From Pseudomonadota bacterium (GTDB lineage: Bacteria; Pseudomonadota; Alphaproteobacteria; Rhizobiales; Rhizobiaceae): a stretch of 11,190 nt of DNA. Within the stretch, counting starts at the first letter, position 1, and every line of letters begins with the position of its first letter. The position numbers and the translations under genes are program-made. The DNA is taken from assembly GCA_023387715.1 (NCBI GenBank), contig JAEWHQ010000016.1, positions 1-11,190 of the forward strand, written 5' to 3'. The notes beneath the pieces were generated by a model. That model had not been told where the DNA came from, ran no database searches, and saw only the letters and a program-made list of their open reading frames with translations. Shown here piece after piece: positions 1-7,091 of this stretch.

Positions 1-597
1 ACGGCGGTTTTTTATGTGGCCATTCAGGCGGCTTATGATGCGGCAACGCAAATTCTGGATGAGGTAGAGACGCATTTTGACGATATCCGCTTGTCGGTGC
101 GCAATATGCAGTTAAGCCTCGATCAGGTAAACTCACATGGTGTGAGTGACCTGCCCGAACTTGATGACAAGCTGACAACCATCGCACAGGCGCTTTCGCA
201 TGTGGCGCATTCGTTCGGTCAGCTGGTGCAATGCGCCCGCATTTTGCGCCGTGAAGCCAAATATAGCAGTGAAATCAGCCGTCAGAATATGGATGATCTG
301 ATTGCTGATGGTGAATCTTCCCTGCGTCGTGTGCAATTTGTCGTTGATCGTCAGCGTTTCCATGCACGCCAAACCGCGCAGGTCGTTGCAACCAGCGATT
401 TAAATGTGATCAAGATCTTTACGATTTTGTGGACGGTTTTCTTGCCCGGCACTGCGCTGGTCAACTGGTATGGTCAAAACTTTCAGACCATGCCGGAACT
501 GAGCTGGTATTGGTCAACATGGATCCAGATTTTTGGTGTTCTGATCCTGACGGTGATCCCGATCATGGCAACCAAAATGAGCGGGCAATTGCGCTAA
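1..597 (+). CDS. CorA-family divalent cation transporter, 3' part
   Basis: Inner-membrane channel of the CorA/ZntB family, which moves Mg2+ or other divalent metals as a pentamer. The frame is open to the window edge (198 codons visible, TAA at 595-597), so the 5' end is missing; the GTG at 16 is unlikely to be the true start. Visible: a long helical cytoplasmic part with many charged residues, then a first membrane segment (about bases 409-465), the loop Tyr-Gly-Gln-Asn-Phe followed shortly by Met-Pro-Glu-Leu, and a second hydrophobic segment (about bases 517-573) ending in a short basic tail. This C-terminal layout is diagnostic of CorA. The signature Gly-Met-Asn is Gly-Gln-Asn here (bases 472-480), so the transported ion cannot be assigned from sequence. 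It converges on the lipoate ligase gene and shares a terminator with it. Confidence 0.85.
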   Translation, partial: TAVFYVAIQAAYDAATQILDEVETHFDDIRLSVRNMQLSLDQVNSHGVSDLPELDDKLTTIAQALSHVAHSFGQLVQCARILRREAKYSSEISRQNMDDLIADGESSLRRVQFVVDRQRFHARQTAQVVATSDLNVIKIFTILWTVFLPGTALVNWYGQNFQTMPELSWYWSTWIQIFGVLILTVIPIMATKMSGQLR

Positions 598-611
598 AGT
601 GATTATCCAGC

Positions 612-650
612 AAAACGGGCGGGTGTTTTCATCAAACATCCGCCCGTTTT
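612..650. terminator. bidirectional rho-independent terminator
   Basis: Arms 612-628 and 634-650 form a 17-bp stem with one G-T wobble around a 5-base loop. The stem has a GC core (CGGGCGGG / CCGCCCG), an A run on the left and a T run on the right, so it can end transcription from both sides. It lies between the convergent corA-like and lipoate ligase genes, 11 bases before the latter's stop. Confidence 0.88.
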
Positions 651-660
651 ATGTGCTGCT

Positions 661-1710
661 TTACGGAATATGGTGCAGCCATTCTTTGGTGGAGAATTTT
701 TCTTCCACCAGCTGTTCAGCCGCTGCAAATTCTTCTGGTGTGATTGTGCCTTTGACACCGCCATTTAATGAAATAAATGTTTCAATCATCCGGTCAATCA
801 CTTCGCGGCGTGGCAGACCGGTTTGGCTGCGCACCGGATCAACACGTTTAACAGCGCTGGTGGTGCCTTTATCGGAAAGTTTTTCACGACCGATGCGCAA
901 AACCTGCACCATTTTATCGGCATCCATATCATAGGCCATGGTGACATGGTGCAAGACTGTGCCGCGTGCATAGCGCTTTTGAGCCGCGCCGCCGATTTTG
1001 CCTTTTGAACTCGAAATATCATTGAGCGGCTTATAAAAAGCATCGACACCCAATGAATTGAGCGATTTTAACACCCAGTCATCAAGGAATGCATAAGAAT
1101 CTGCAAAACTCATATCGCGCACCAGATCACCGGGTGCATAAAGCGAATAAGTGATGGTGTTGCCTGGTTCTACAAACATGGCACCGCCGCCGGTCACACG
1201 GCGCACAGTTTCCACGCCCATGGCTTCGGCTGCTTCCAAATCGACTTCATTGCGTAAGGATTGAAAGGCACCAATGATGATGGAAGGACGCTCCCATTCC
1301 CAGAAGCGCAAGAGAGGGGCGCGGCGCCCCGCTGCCACTTCGCGTGCCAGCACTTCATCAAGCGCCAAATGCATGGCTGGTGACAAAGGCGGAATGTCGA
1401 TAATCTGCCATTCATAATCGCGCCATGTCTTGGCAACACCAAGGGCTCGGCGCACAGCAATGGCTACTGCTTCAGGGCTGAAACCGATCATCATCGCATC
1501 AGCACGCAAACCATTGCGCACAGCATTGGCGATATCCTCAACACTTGATGTTGCGGGTAAGCCGTTTAAAGCGTCACGAATATCATCCAGCGCCTCAGCA
1601 GGTTCGAGAAAAAAGTCACCTGCAACCTGTACTTCATGCAATTTATTGTCTTGCACTTCCAGATCAATAACAACCAGTTTACCACCGTGGACTTTATATT
1701 CGCCGTGCAT
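661..1710 (-). CDS. lplA: lipoate-protein ligase A (accessory domain at N-terminus)
   Basis: Cytoplasmic enzyme that activates lipoate with ATP and attaches it to lysines of 2-oxoacid dehydrogenase and GcvH domains. 349 residues. The catalytic BPL/LPL domain covers about residues 100-320: the Arg-Arg-x-Thr-Gly-Gly-Gly-Ala motif at 170-177, Glu-Pro-Gly-Asn at 181-184, the Lys-Ile-Gly-Gly lysine at 238, and His-His at 254-255 in the 'G-x-x-L-H-H' motif. Residues 1-95 resemble the small accessory domain that E. coli LplA has at its C-terminus (Gly-Asp-Phe-Phe at 31-34, then two helices), so the domain order is reversed. The ATG at 1710 has an AAGG (1721-1724, minus strand) 10 bases upstream. It is divergent from the MalY/PatB gene. 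Function is well supported; substrate preference for lipoate over octanoate is not shown by sequence. Confidence 0.88.
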   Translation of the reverse strand: MHGEYKVHGGKLVVIDLEVQDNKLHEVQVAGDFFLEPAEALDDIRDALNGLPATSSVEDIANAVRNGLRADAMMIGFSPEAVAIAVRRALGVAKTWRDYEWQIIDIPPLSPAMHLALDEVLAREVAAGRRAPLLRFWEWERPSIIIGAFQSLRNEVDLEAAEAMGVETVRRVTGGGAMFVEPGNTITYSLYAPGDLVRDMSFADSYAFLDDWVLKSLNSLGVDAFYKPLNDISSSKGKIGGAAQKRYARGTVLHHVTMAYDMDADKMVQVLRIGREKLSDKGTTSAVKRVDPVRSQTGLPRREVIDRMIETFISLNGGVKGTITPEEFAAAEQLVEEKFSTKEWLHHIP

Positions 1711-1868
1711 TGTTTTGGAACCTTACCAGAGAGGGATAATAAGTGAGCCGATTGCTTAATTCTTAGCTTATTATTGCCTGCGAATATATCATAAATATTT
1801 GAAAAAAGACTATTCTTGTCTATCCATCCTGCTCTATCCTCTGCATGGATTGAGAGGGAAATGACGTG
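1711..1868. promoter_or_regulatory. divergent promoter region of lplA and malY-like gene
   Basis: A 158-base AT-rich spacer between two divergent genes must hold both promoters. On the plus strand TTGAAA at 1799-1804 with TATCCA at 1821-1826 (16-base spacing) is a possible but weak promoter. GAGAGGGA at 1852-1859 is a good ribosome binding site for the malY-like gene. No clear operator palindrome was seen. Confidence 0.4.
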
Positions 1869-3047
1869 ATGACAGACTTCGATAAGGTGATTAACCGCTG
1901 CAATAGCAATTCGGTGAAATGGGCAAGCGCTTATAAAAACTTGGCACCTGAGGAAGCCGCAGCAGAACCACTGCCAATGTGGGTTGCGGATATGGATTTT
2001 CGCTCGCCTGAAGCTGTGACGCAAGCCCTGCAAAAAGCGGTGCGTGATGAAATTTTCGGCTATCCGCTGCGGAGCGACAGCTATGATGAGGCAATTTGTG
2101 GTTGGCAGAAACGCCGTTTTGGCTGGGATGTTAAGCCTGAATGGCTGGTGCAGACACCGGGTGTTGTCACAGCACTTAACAAGCTGATCCAGACATTCAG
2201 CAATGAAGGTGATGCTGTTTTGGTGCAGCCGCCGGTTTACGGACATTTTTTCAGCACTGTGCGCGGTAATGGCAGGCAGGTGATCGAAGCCCCTTTATGT
2301 GAAGAGGAGCGCTCATATAGTTTTGATCCGGATCGTTTCGAGGCTGCAATTGCGCCAAATACCAAAATCTTCATTCTGTGTAATCCGCATAATCCGACGG
2401 GTAATGTCTGGTCAGAAAGTGATTTGCGCCGCATGGGTGAAATTTGTTTGGCGCATAATATTCTGGTGATCTCGGATGAGGTACATCAGGATTTGATCCT
2501 GAATAAACAAGCTAAGCATATTCCTTTCGCATCTCTGGGGGAGGAATTTGCGCAAATTTCGGTGACATGCACGGCACCAAGTAAAACTTTCAATATGGCC
2601 GGAATGCAATGCTCTAATCTTTTCATTGCAAACTCTAAGATCAGGGAAGAATTCAGGCAGACGCTTGATCGTGACGGGCTCAATTTCGTCAACACGCTTG
2701 GCTCAATTGCATGTGAGGCAGCTTACAGACATGGCGAAGAATGGCTCGACGATTTGCTGGCCTATATCCGTGGCAACCAGCAGTATTTTGCTTCGGCAGT
2801 GGAAGAGCATTTCCCGCAATTGAAGGTGTTTAAAAGTGATGCGCTTTATCTGGCGTGGATGGATTGCCGCGGCCTTGGGCTCGACATTGATGCGCTGGAC
2901 AAGTTTTTGCTGACGAAAGCGCGGGTATGGTTTGATCGCAGCCCTAAATTCGGCAGCCAAGGGCATGGTTTTATGCGGGTTAATCTTGGTTGCCCGCGCG
3001 CGACGGTTGATGAAGCATTGGCCAGAATGAAAAGCGCTTTAATATAG
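1869..3047 (+). CDS. MalY/PatB-family pyridoxal-phosphate C-S lyase (cystathionine beta-lyase type)
   Basis: Fold-type I PLP enzyme of the MalY/PatB branch, which cleaves C-S bonds of cystathionine or cysteine conjugates to give pyruvate, ammonia and a thiol. 392 residues from the ATG at 1869, the usual family length; the GTG one codon upstream (1866) is an alternative, and the GAGAGGGA at 1852-1859 suits either. Key sites: Met-Trp-Val-Ala-Asp-Met-Asp-Phe at 37-44, Asn-Pro-His-Asn-Pro-Thr-Gly at 172-178, the PLP-pyridine Asp203 in Ser-Asp-Glu-Val-His, the Schiff-base Lys239 in Ser-Lys-Thr, and the C-terminal Arg in 'Met-Arg-Val-Asn-Leu-Gly-Cys-Pro-Arg' that binds the substrate carboxylate. 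A monocistronic gene with its own terminator. The MalY/PatB assignment is firm; the physiological substrate is open. Confidence 0.88.
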   Translation: MTDFDKVINRCNSNSVKWASAYKNLAPEEAAAEPLPMWVADMDFRSPEAVTQALQKAVRDEIFGYPLRSDSYDEAICGWQKRRFGWDVKPEWLVQTPGVVTALNKLIQTFSNEGDAVLVQPPVYGHFFSTVRGNGRQVIEAPLCEEERSYSFDPDRFEAAIAPNTKIFILCNPHNPTGNVWSESDLRRMGEICLAHNILVISDEVHQDLILNKQAKHIPFASLGEEFAQISVTCTAPSKTFNMAGMQCSNLFIANSKIREEFRQTLDRDGLNFVNTLGSIACEAAYRHGEEWLDDLLAYIRGNQQYFASAVEEHFPQLKVFKSDALYLAWMDCRGLGLDIDALDKFLLTKARVWFDRSPKFGSQGHGFMRVNLGCPRATVDEALARMKSALI

Positions 3048-3056
3048 ATGAAGTAA

Positions 3057-3084
3057 AAATGACCGGCACTGATGCTGGTCATTT
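3057..3084 (+). terminator. rho-independent terminator after the malY-like gene
   Basis: Arms 3057-3068 and 3073-3084 form a 12-bp stem (one G-T pair) with a CTGA loop, 9 bases after the stop codon. The following T tract is weak (GATTGTT). A second small hairpin, 3112-3116 with 3123-3127, is followed by a TTTTTT run at 3131 and may act as back-up. Confidence 0.7.
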
Positions 3085-3468
3085 GATTGTTACCATTTGA
3101 AAATGCTTAAAAGTAGGGTTTTCTACTCAATTTTTTGTTTGCAGTTAAAATGATTAATGTGCTATGCAGAGATTGTCGCTCATAAGCGATCGTAAGCGTT
3201 AACGTTACCCAACGCGCAAACCTGAGACCAATCAATTGGCTCTGTGTTGTTGCGCTGAGGTGTTTTTTGACGTTAATTTTGGATGTTTCCACCTTAAATA
3301 TGCTGATAATAGAGAGCTGTAAGAGCTTTCTTGGCTGTGTGGTTTATCCTTTTGCCTCATATGAAATCTTATTGCGCTGCATAGAGCCGTCTATTGAGGC
3401 TAGCAAATGCATTTTTGCTATTTGCTATGTCGGTTGTCTCGGGTTCCATTCATTTTACGGAGCCTTAC
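3085..3468. other. gene-free spacer with small hairpins
   Basis: About 380 bases with no convincing gene; the short open frames here have no recognisable protein pattern. It holds the back-up hairpin noted above, the 8-bp palindrome CGTTAACG near 3198-3205, and an imperfect inverted repeat at 3224-3242 (GAG-a-CCAAT, ca, ATTGG-CTC) that could be a regulator site for the downstream methyltransferase remnant. No clear -35/-10 pair could be fixed. Confidence 0.4.
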
Positions 3469-4091
3469 ATGACAAGTTTTACTTCGCCTGAAATATCCAC
3501 TCTTCTCAATCAGCTTTTTACGGAAGCAGATGCTATCGAAGCCGCTTATGAGCAGCAAAACCCTGCGCTTGCACCCGAAGCCCGGCCTATTGACCGCTCT
3601 GATTATAAGAAATTTTATGGGCTTCTCAAAGAGCAGCCGCTAGCGGTCTCACGTGAGACTGGCAAGCTTCTTTACATGCTTGCCCGCGCTATTGGCGCGC
3701 GTTCCATCGTTGAATTCGGGACATCTTTTGGTATCTCGATCATTCATCTGGCCTGTGCACTGCGTGATAATGGCGGCGGAAAATTGATCGGTAGCGAGTT
3801 TGAACCATCCAAAACCAAGCGTGCACGTCAAACTCTTGATGCTGCCGGATTGTTGGACTTGGTGGAAATACGAGAAGGCGATGCGTTGGAAACATTCGCG
3901 CATGACTTACCCGATCAGATTGATCTTGTCTTGTTGGAAGGGCGGCTAAGGGCAGGCGCATTGATCATTGCCGATAATGGAGATGCAAGCTGGATTATTT
4001 TGCCCGCGTGCGCTCCGGGAAGCACGGCTATCTTTCAGTGCCTTTTGCAGAAGATGTGAGTTGTCCATACGTCTCGATTGCAAACCATTGA
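3469..4091 (+). pseudogene. SAM-dependent O-methyltransferase, broken (internal deletion and frameshift)
   Basis: Class I methyltransferase of the O-methyltransferase (family 3-like) group. Start ATG at 3469 with GGAG at 3459-3462. Residues 1-158 read normally: motif I Val-Glu-Phe-Gly-Thr-Ser-Phe-Gly at 81-88 binds SAM, Gly-Ser-Glu at 108-110 supplies the acidic residue at the next strand, and Glu-Gly-Asp-Ala at 136-139 follows. Two defects: after Leu-Leu-Glu-Gly (155-158) the sequence jumps straight to Arg-Leu-Arg-Ala-Gly-Ala-Leu-Ile, losing about 15 residues expected between motif IV and the next strand. Then near 3990-3993 one base is missing: the current frame ends at 4059, while the other frame from 3993 reads Asp-Tyr-Phe-Ala-Arg-Val-Arg and Leu-Ser-Val-Pro-Phe-Ala-Glu-Asp-Val to a stop at 4089-4091. 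That tail is the expected family C-terminus. The substrate is unknown. Confidence 0.8.
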
Positions 4092-4186
4092 ACAAGATCA
4101 GTCGTTAATCGTGCTCATAAAAAGATGCAGGGAAAATGGCATCTCTGATTGGGAGCATTCAGCAACAACAATGAGAAAAAAAGAGT

Positions 4187-4212
4187 GCGGTTACGGGGTG
4201 AACCGTATCCGC
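4187..4212 (+). promoter_or_regulatory. hairpin just upstream of the DUF1127 start
   Basis: GCGGTTACGG (4187-4196) pairs with CCGTATCCGC (4203-4212) apart from one T-T mismatch, around the loop GGTGAA. It ends 7 bases before the first ATG of the DUF1127 gene, and no T tract follows, so it is a candidate leader structure affecting translation or mRNA stability more than a terminator. Confidence 0.4.
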
Positions 4213-4219
4213 AACGGAA

Positions 4220-4420
4220 ATGGTGCAAACTATGATGAAAGCATTTTATGGAATGGTCTTGCGAGTACGGGAATGGTTAAGAACTGTCGCGGCATCAAGG
4301 AAAAGAAATCCCGTTCATGTGCTTTCTAGACACATGTTAAGAGATATTGGTTGGTTGGATATTAATGATGAGCATTTGCATCGAACTCATGAGAACAAAT
4401 CTCGTATCTGGGATGAATAG
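4220..4420 (+). CDS. small DUF1127 (YjiS-like) protein
   Basis: Small basic cytoplasmic protein, at most 66 residues. The C-terminal half carries the DUF1127 pattern: an Arg/Trp-rich helix (residues 14-29) followed by His-Val-Leu-Ser-Arg-His-Met-Leu-Arg-Asp-Ile-Gly-Trp at 33-45, matching the usual 'L-s-d-x-x-L-x-D-I-G-l' core. Proteins of this family in alphaproteobacteria are often abundant, stress- or phosphate-responsive, and at least some bind RNA; the role of this copy is unknown. The start is uncertain: the ATG at 4220 has a GGA only one base away, while the ATGs at 4232 and 4235 are 13-16 bases from it. It appears intact although both flanking genes are decayed, and it has its own terminator. 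Confidence 0.7.
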   Translation: MVQTMMKAFYGMVLRVREWLRTVAASRKRNPVHVLSRHMLRDIGWLDINDEHLHRTHENKSRIWDE

Positions 4421-4427
4421 ATTTATC

Positions 4428-4463
4428 ATAAGGCATGGGGAGAATATTCCCCCCACGCCTTAT
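4428..4463 (+). terminator. terminator-like hairpin after the DUF1127 gene
   Basis: Arms 4428-4444 and 4447-4463 form a 17-bp stem with two mismatches. It contains a G4 run opposite a C6 run and ends in TTATTTC. It sits 7 bases after the DUF1127 stop and 26 bases before the stop of the convergent regulator remnant, so it may serve both strands. Confidence 0.65.
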
Positions 4464-5030
4464 TTCAAAAGCACTCAAAACAAAGCTGTTTAGCTGTTGA
4501 TTTCTTGATGTTGGCTTAGAATGGAAGCCAGTTTTAGACCCGCCCCTTTGATTTCATCCTTTGTTAGTGCGGCATAACCAATGAGTACAGCTGGTGGCAA
4601 ACTGATGTCTTTGCAAAACGTTGACAATGGTTGCAAGGTGATGCCGTTAGCCCGCGCTTTAGCACAGAAAACAGCTTCGCTGTCGCCGTTTTTCAGCCAT
4701 AGGATGAAATGAAATCCGGCTTCGTGGCCGGATATTGTGAAGCGGCCAGTTGCATTGGTTTCAAGTATTTTTATCAGGCAGTCTCTGCGCTCTGCATAGG
4801 TTTGGCGAGCGATACGAAGATGACGCGCTAAACTGCCACTTCGAATGAAATTCTCAAGTGTGAGTTGTTCAGCGAGTGATACGGAGCGCCCGAGTATCTG
4901 CCAGATATTGGTCAGTTTTTGGCGGGTAGCACCTCTGGCGACGATAAAGCCAACACGCATATCGGCACAGACAGTTTTGTTGAAACTGCCGCAATAGATC
5001 GTGCGATCAGATCGATTGATAGATAAGAGG

Positions 5031-5038
5031 GCGGCCAA
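5031..5038. repeat. left copy of a worn 8-bp target-site duplication
   Basis: GCGGCCAA directly outside the left IS end. It matches 5 of 8 bases of GTGGGCAT outside the right end. Eight bases is a normal duplication length for IS256-family elements, and removing one copy with the IS rejoins the MocR frame. Confidence 0.6.
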
Positions 5039-5064
5039 GTGACTGTTCTAAACTTTGTGTAAGT
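5039..5064 (+). repeat. left terminal inverted repeat of the IS
   Basis: Starts GTGACTGTT and ends TTTGTGTAAGT. It matches the reverse complement of 6318-6343 at 20 of 26 positions; the outermost mismatch (T for A at position 2) probably reflects decay of the family GAGACTG start. Confidence 0.8.
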
Positions 5065-5097
5065 GCCTTTTTGGATAAAAATAATGGGGTACTTCAG

Positions 5098-6306
5098 ATG
5101 GATGAGGTCAAGATTAAAAATTTAGCTCTAGAATTAGCTAAGGGTTTGAAATTTCCAGAAGATTTAAACCAAAGTTCCTCTATTTTCAAAAAGGTCATGA
5201 TCGAATTAGCTCTCAACACAGAGCTTTCCGAGCATCTTGGTTATGAAAAACACGCACCGAGAAAATCGACCAATATCCGTAATGGTTTTAGCGGAAAACA
5301 GTATCTTCCCCTGATGGTCAATTAACCCTAGAAATCCCCCGGGATCGAGACGGTTCATTCGAGCCGCAGCTGATAAAAAAAACATCAAACACTTATCACC
5401 AGTATGGATGATCAAATCTTGTCGCTTTATGCCAAGGGCATGACGAATAGAGAAGTCGTGGCTTTTTTTCAAAGAAATGTATGACGCAGACGTTTTCGCC
5501 TCCCTCATTAGTAAGTTACGGATGCTGTCATTGAACAAGTCACCGAATGGCAAAACAGGGCATTAGACAGCCTTTATCCTGTCGTGTATTCGAATTGTTT
5601 GGTTCTTAAAATACGCAAGCATTCGACCGTCATCAACAAATCTGTCTATTTAGGTTTAGCGGTTAATATGGATGGCCAAAAAAGAACTTTTAGGTATGTG
5701 GATCTCCCAAACCGAAGGTGCAAAGTTCTGGCTATCCGTTATAACTGAACTAAAAAACCGTGCAGTTCAGGATATTTTGGTTGCGTGTGTGGATGGCCTG
5801 AAAGCGTTTCTTGAGGTCATTGCATCAGTCTACCCCATACGGATATACAATTATGTCTTGTTCACATTGTACGCAACTGTTTACGTTTTGTCAGCTGGAA
5901 ATACTACAAAGCAGTGACAGCTGGTTCGAAATCCATTTATCAGGCAAGCACAGAAGATAATGCATTATCGGCACTGGATCTATTCTGTGAGCAATGGAAC
6001 CATCAGTATCCGAAAATAGGCGAAACCTGGAAGGCGAATTGGGAAAATATACGTACCATCTTCAACTAGCTAGCAGAAATTAGGCATGCAATTTACACGA
6101 CAAAAGCAATTGAAACGTTCAATAGCGTCATTCGACACACAGCGAAGAAGCGTAAAATATTCTCCTCAGACGATTCAGCCAAAAAGGTTATCTTTTTAGC
6201 TGCCGCAAATGCTGCTAAAAAATGGACTATGCCCATTCAAAATTGGCGTTTAACCATGAATAGGTTTACGATATATTTGGATCGTCGTTTGAAAGATCAT
6301 TTGTAA
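5098..6306 (+). pseudogene. IS256-family transposase, multiply frameshifted
   Basis: Start ATG at 5098 with GGGG upstream. Pieces read in order across frames: an N-terminal part with Leu-Ala-Lys-Gly-Leu and His-Leu-Gly-Tyr-Glu-Lys-His-Ala-Pro (to about 5310); then Glu-Ile-Pro-Arg-Asp-Arg; Ser-Leu-Tyr-Ala-Lys-Gly-Met-Thr; Met-Tyr-Asp-Ala-Asp-Val; Val-Thr-Glu-Trp-Gln-Asn-Arg; Lys-Glu-Leu-Leu-Gly-Met-Trp; Cys-Val-Asp-Gly-Leu-Lys; Ile-Tyr-Thr-Thr-x-Ala-Ile-Glu; Met-Pro-Ile-Gln-Asn-Trp-Arg; and a normal end at TAA 6304-6306. I count at least six frame changes (near 5315, 5379, 5466, 5516, 5680 and 5840) plus an in-frame TAG near 6067. The first catalytic Asp of the DDE triad, normally in Tyr-x-Asp-Cys, is Asn here (about 5594). 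It cannot make active transposase. Confidence 0.88.
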
Positions 6307-6317
6307 AAGAAACGGCA

Positions 6318-6343
6318 ACTTACACAAAATAATAAACAGTCTC
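6318..6343 (-). repeat. right terminal inverted repeat of the IS
   Basis: Reads GAGACTGTTT inward on the minus strand and ends TTTTGTGTAAGT, pairing with 5039-5064 at 20 of 26 positions. It lies 11 bases after the transposase stop. Confidence 0.8.
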
Positions 6344-6351
6344 GTGGGCAT
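6344..6351. repeat. right copy of a worn 8-bp target-site duplication
   Basis: GTGGGCAT directly outside the right IS end; partner of GCGGCCAA at 5031-5038 (5 of 8 identical). Confidence 0.6.
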
Positions 6352-7091
6352 TGGCGCACCGCTATAACTGAACTCGCTATCAAAATCATCTTCAATGATG
6401 ACGGCTTCATTTTCATTTGCCCAATCAAGCAATGCGAGCCTTTCACTGACAGACATTGTAACGCCCAAAGGTTATTGATGGGCAGACGTTACATAGACAG
6501 TTTTGCATCACAATGTTGTTTTAATGTGCCTAAGTGTTGAAATATTTCCATCGCAAAGGGATAGCAGGGGTCTTCGACACTTATTGTATCGTCTGTTTTT
6601 ATGAGATTGCGGCAGATCAGATCAATGGAATGGCGAACGCCCGCTGTGATGAAAACATCATCCGCACAGCAATCAATGCTTCTGAAACGCTTTATATAAT
6701 CGGCAAATTGAGTGCGTAATGCAGGCAATCCGGCAGGATCAGATCGGCCGTCGATCTTGTTGCCAGCGGTGCGGGTGACTTTGAGCATTAAACTTGCCCA
6801 ATCGGTCAGTGAGAACAATCACGGGTCAGCCAGTCGGGCTACAAATGGCTTGTTTGCGGTAATGCTTGAAGTGGTACGTTTATCAGCGGCGGCCTCATTT
6901 GTTTCGGTATTAATGGAGGCGGTGAACCGGTTGCTGGGTGGCTCTATTTTGCGTGCTGTCAGTACACTATCAAGGATTGCAGATTTCAGCGTTTCATAAA
7001 CAATGCTTTGCCTGTTGCTTTCACTGCTGTCATCGTTGAGCCCAAGCGGGATAGGTAGATCAAGCGATACTGGTGTTCGTTCTTATGCCAT

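Larger units (their letters stand above)
5039..6343 (+). mobile_element. degenerate IS256-family insertion sequence (1305 bp)
   Basis: A full-length but inactive IS256 (Mutator-like) element. It is bounded by imperfect inverted repeats starting G(T/A)GACTG and contains one transposase gene of the family with many frameshifts. The 1.3 kb length, the single transposase and the approximately 8-bp target duplication all fit the family. It sits inside a MocR-type regulator gene, opposite in orientation. Decay of the element, of its target duplication and of the host gene indicates an old insertion. Confidence 0.88.
4490..7091 (-). pseudogene. MocR-family (GntR/aminotransferase) regulator, broken and split by an IS
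   Basis: MocR regulators join a GntR winged helix to an aminotransferase-like PLP domain and usually control a divergent neighbour. Reading from 7091 down: ATG-GCA-TAA (stop at codon 3), then Ile-Val-Tyr-Glu-Thr-Leu-Lys-Ser-Ala-Ile-Leu-Asp typical of the first GntR helix. Most of the winged helix is missing after Pro-Pro-Ser-Asn-Arg. A linker follows with an in-frame TGA before Leu-Phe-Ser-Leu-Thr-Asp-Trp. The PLP domain begins with Asp-Pro-Ala-Gly-Leu-Pro-Ala-Leu-Arg and has Thr-Ala-Gly and Val-Glu-Asp-Pro-x-Tyr-Pro. A deletion plus frameshift lies near 6500-6540, and a TAA replaces the Tyr of His-Gln-Tyr-Pro-Leu-Gly (about 6474). Ile-Glu-Asp-Asp-Phe-Asp-Ser-Glu is intact. The IS interrupts at 5039-6343. 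The last 180 codons (5030-4490) contain the Ser-Phe-Asn-Lys-Thr PLP lysine and a normal end. Not functional. Confidence 0.88.

Noticed and set aside
1566..2246. 226-codon minus-strand open frame spanning the lplA/malY-like promoter region
   Set aside because: Overlaps the starts of two clear genes and has no recognisable motif or ribosome binding site.
3267..3491. 74-codon hydrophobic open frame upstream of the methyltransferase
   Set aside because: No good start signal and overlaps the methyltransferase start; composition fits AT-rich spacer by chance. A leader peptide is possible but unsupported.
4078..4329. 83-codon open frame starting with TTG, overlapping the DUF1127 gene
   Set aside because: No family resemblance, rare start, no ribosome binding site; the overlapping frame has a clear DUF1127 core.
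5031..5038. 9-bp target duplication instead of 8
   Set aside because: IS256 elements make 8 or 9, but only 8 restores the MocR frame at the junction.
6712..6999. 95-codon plus-strand open frame
   Set aside because: Exactly antisense to the N-terminal part of the MocR remnant, whose minus-strand reading has the family pattern.
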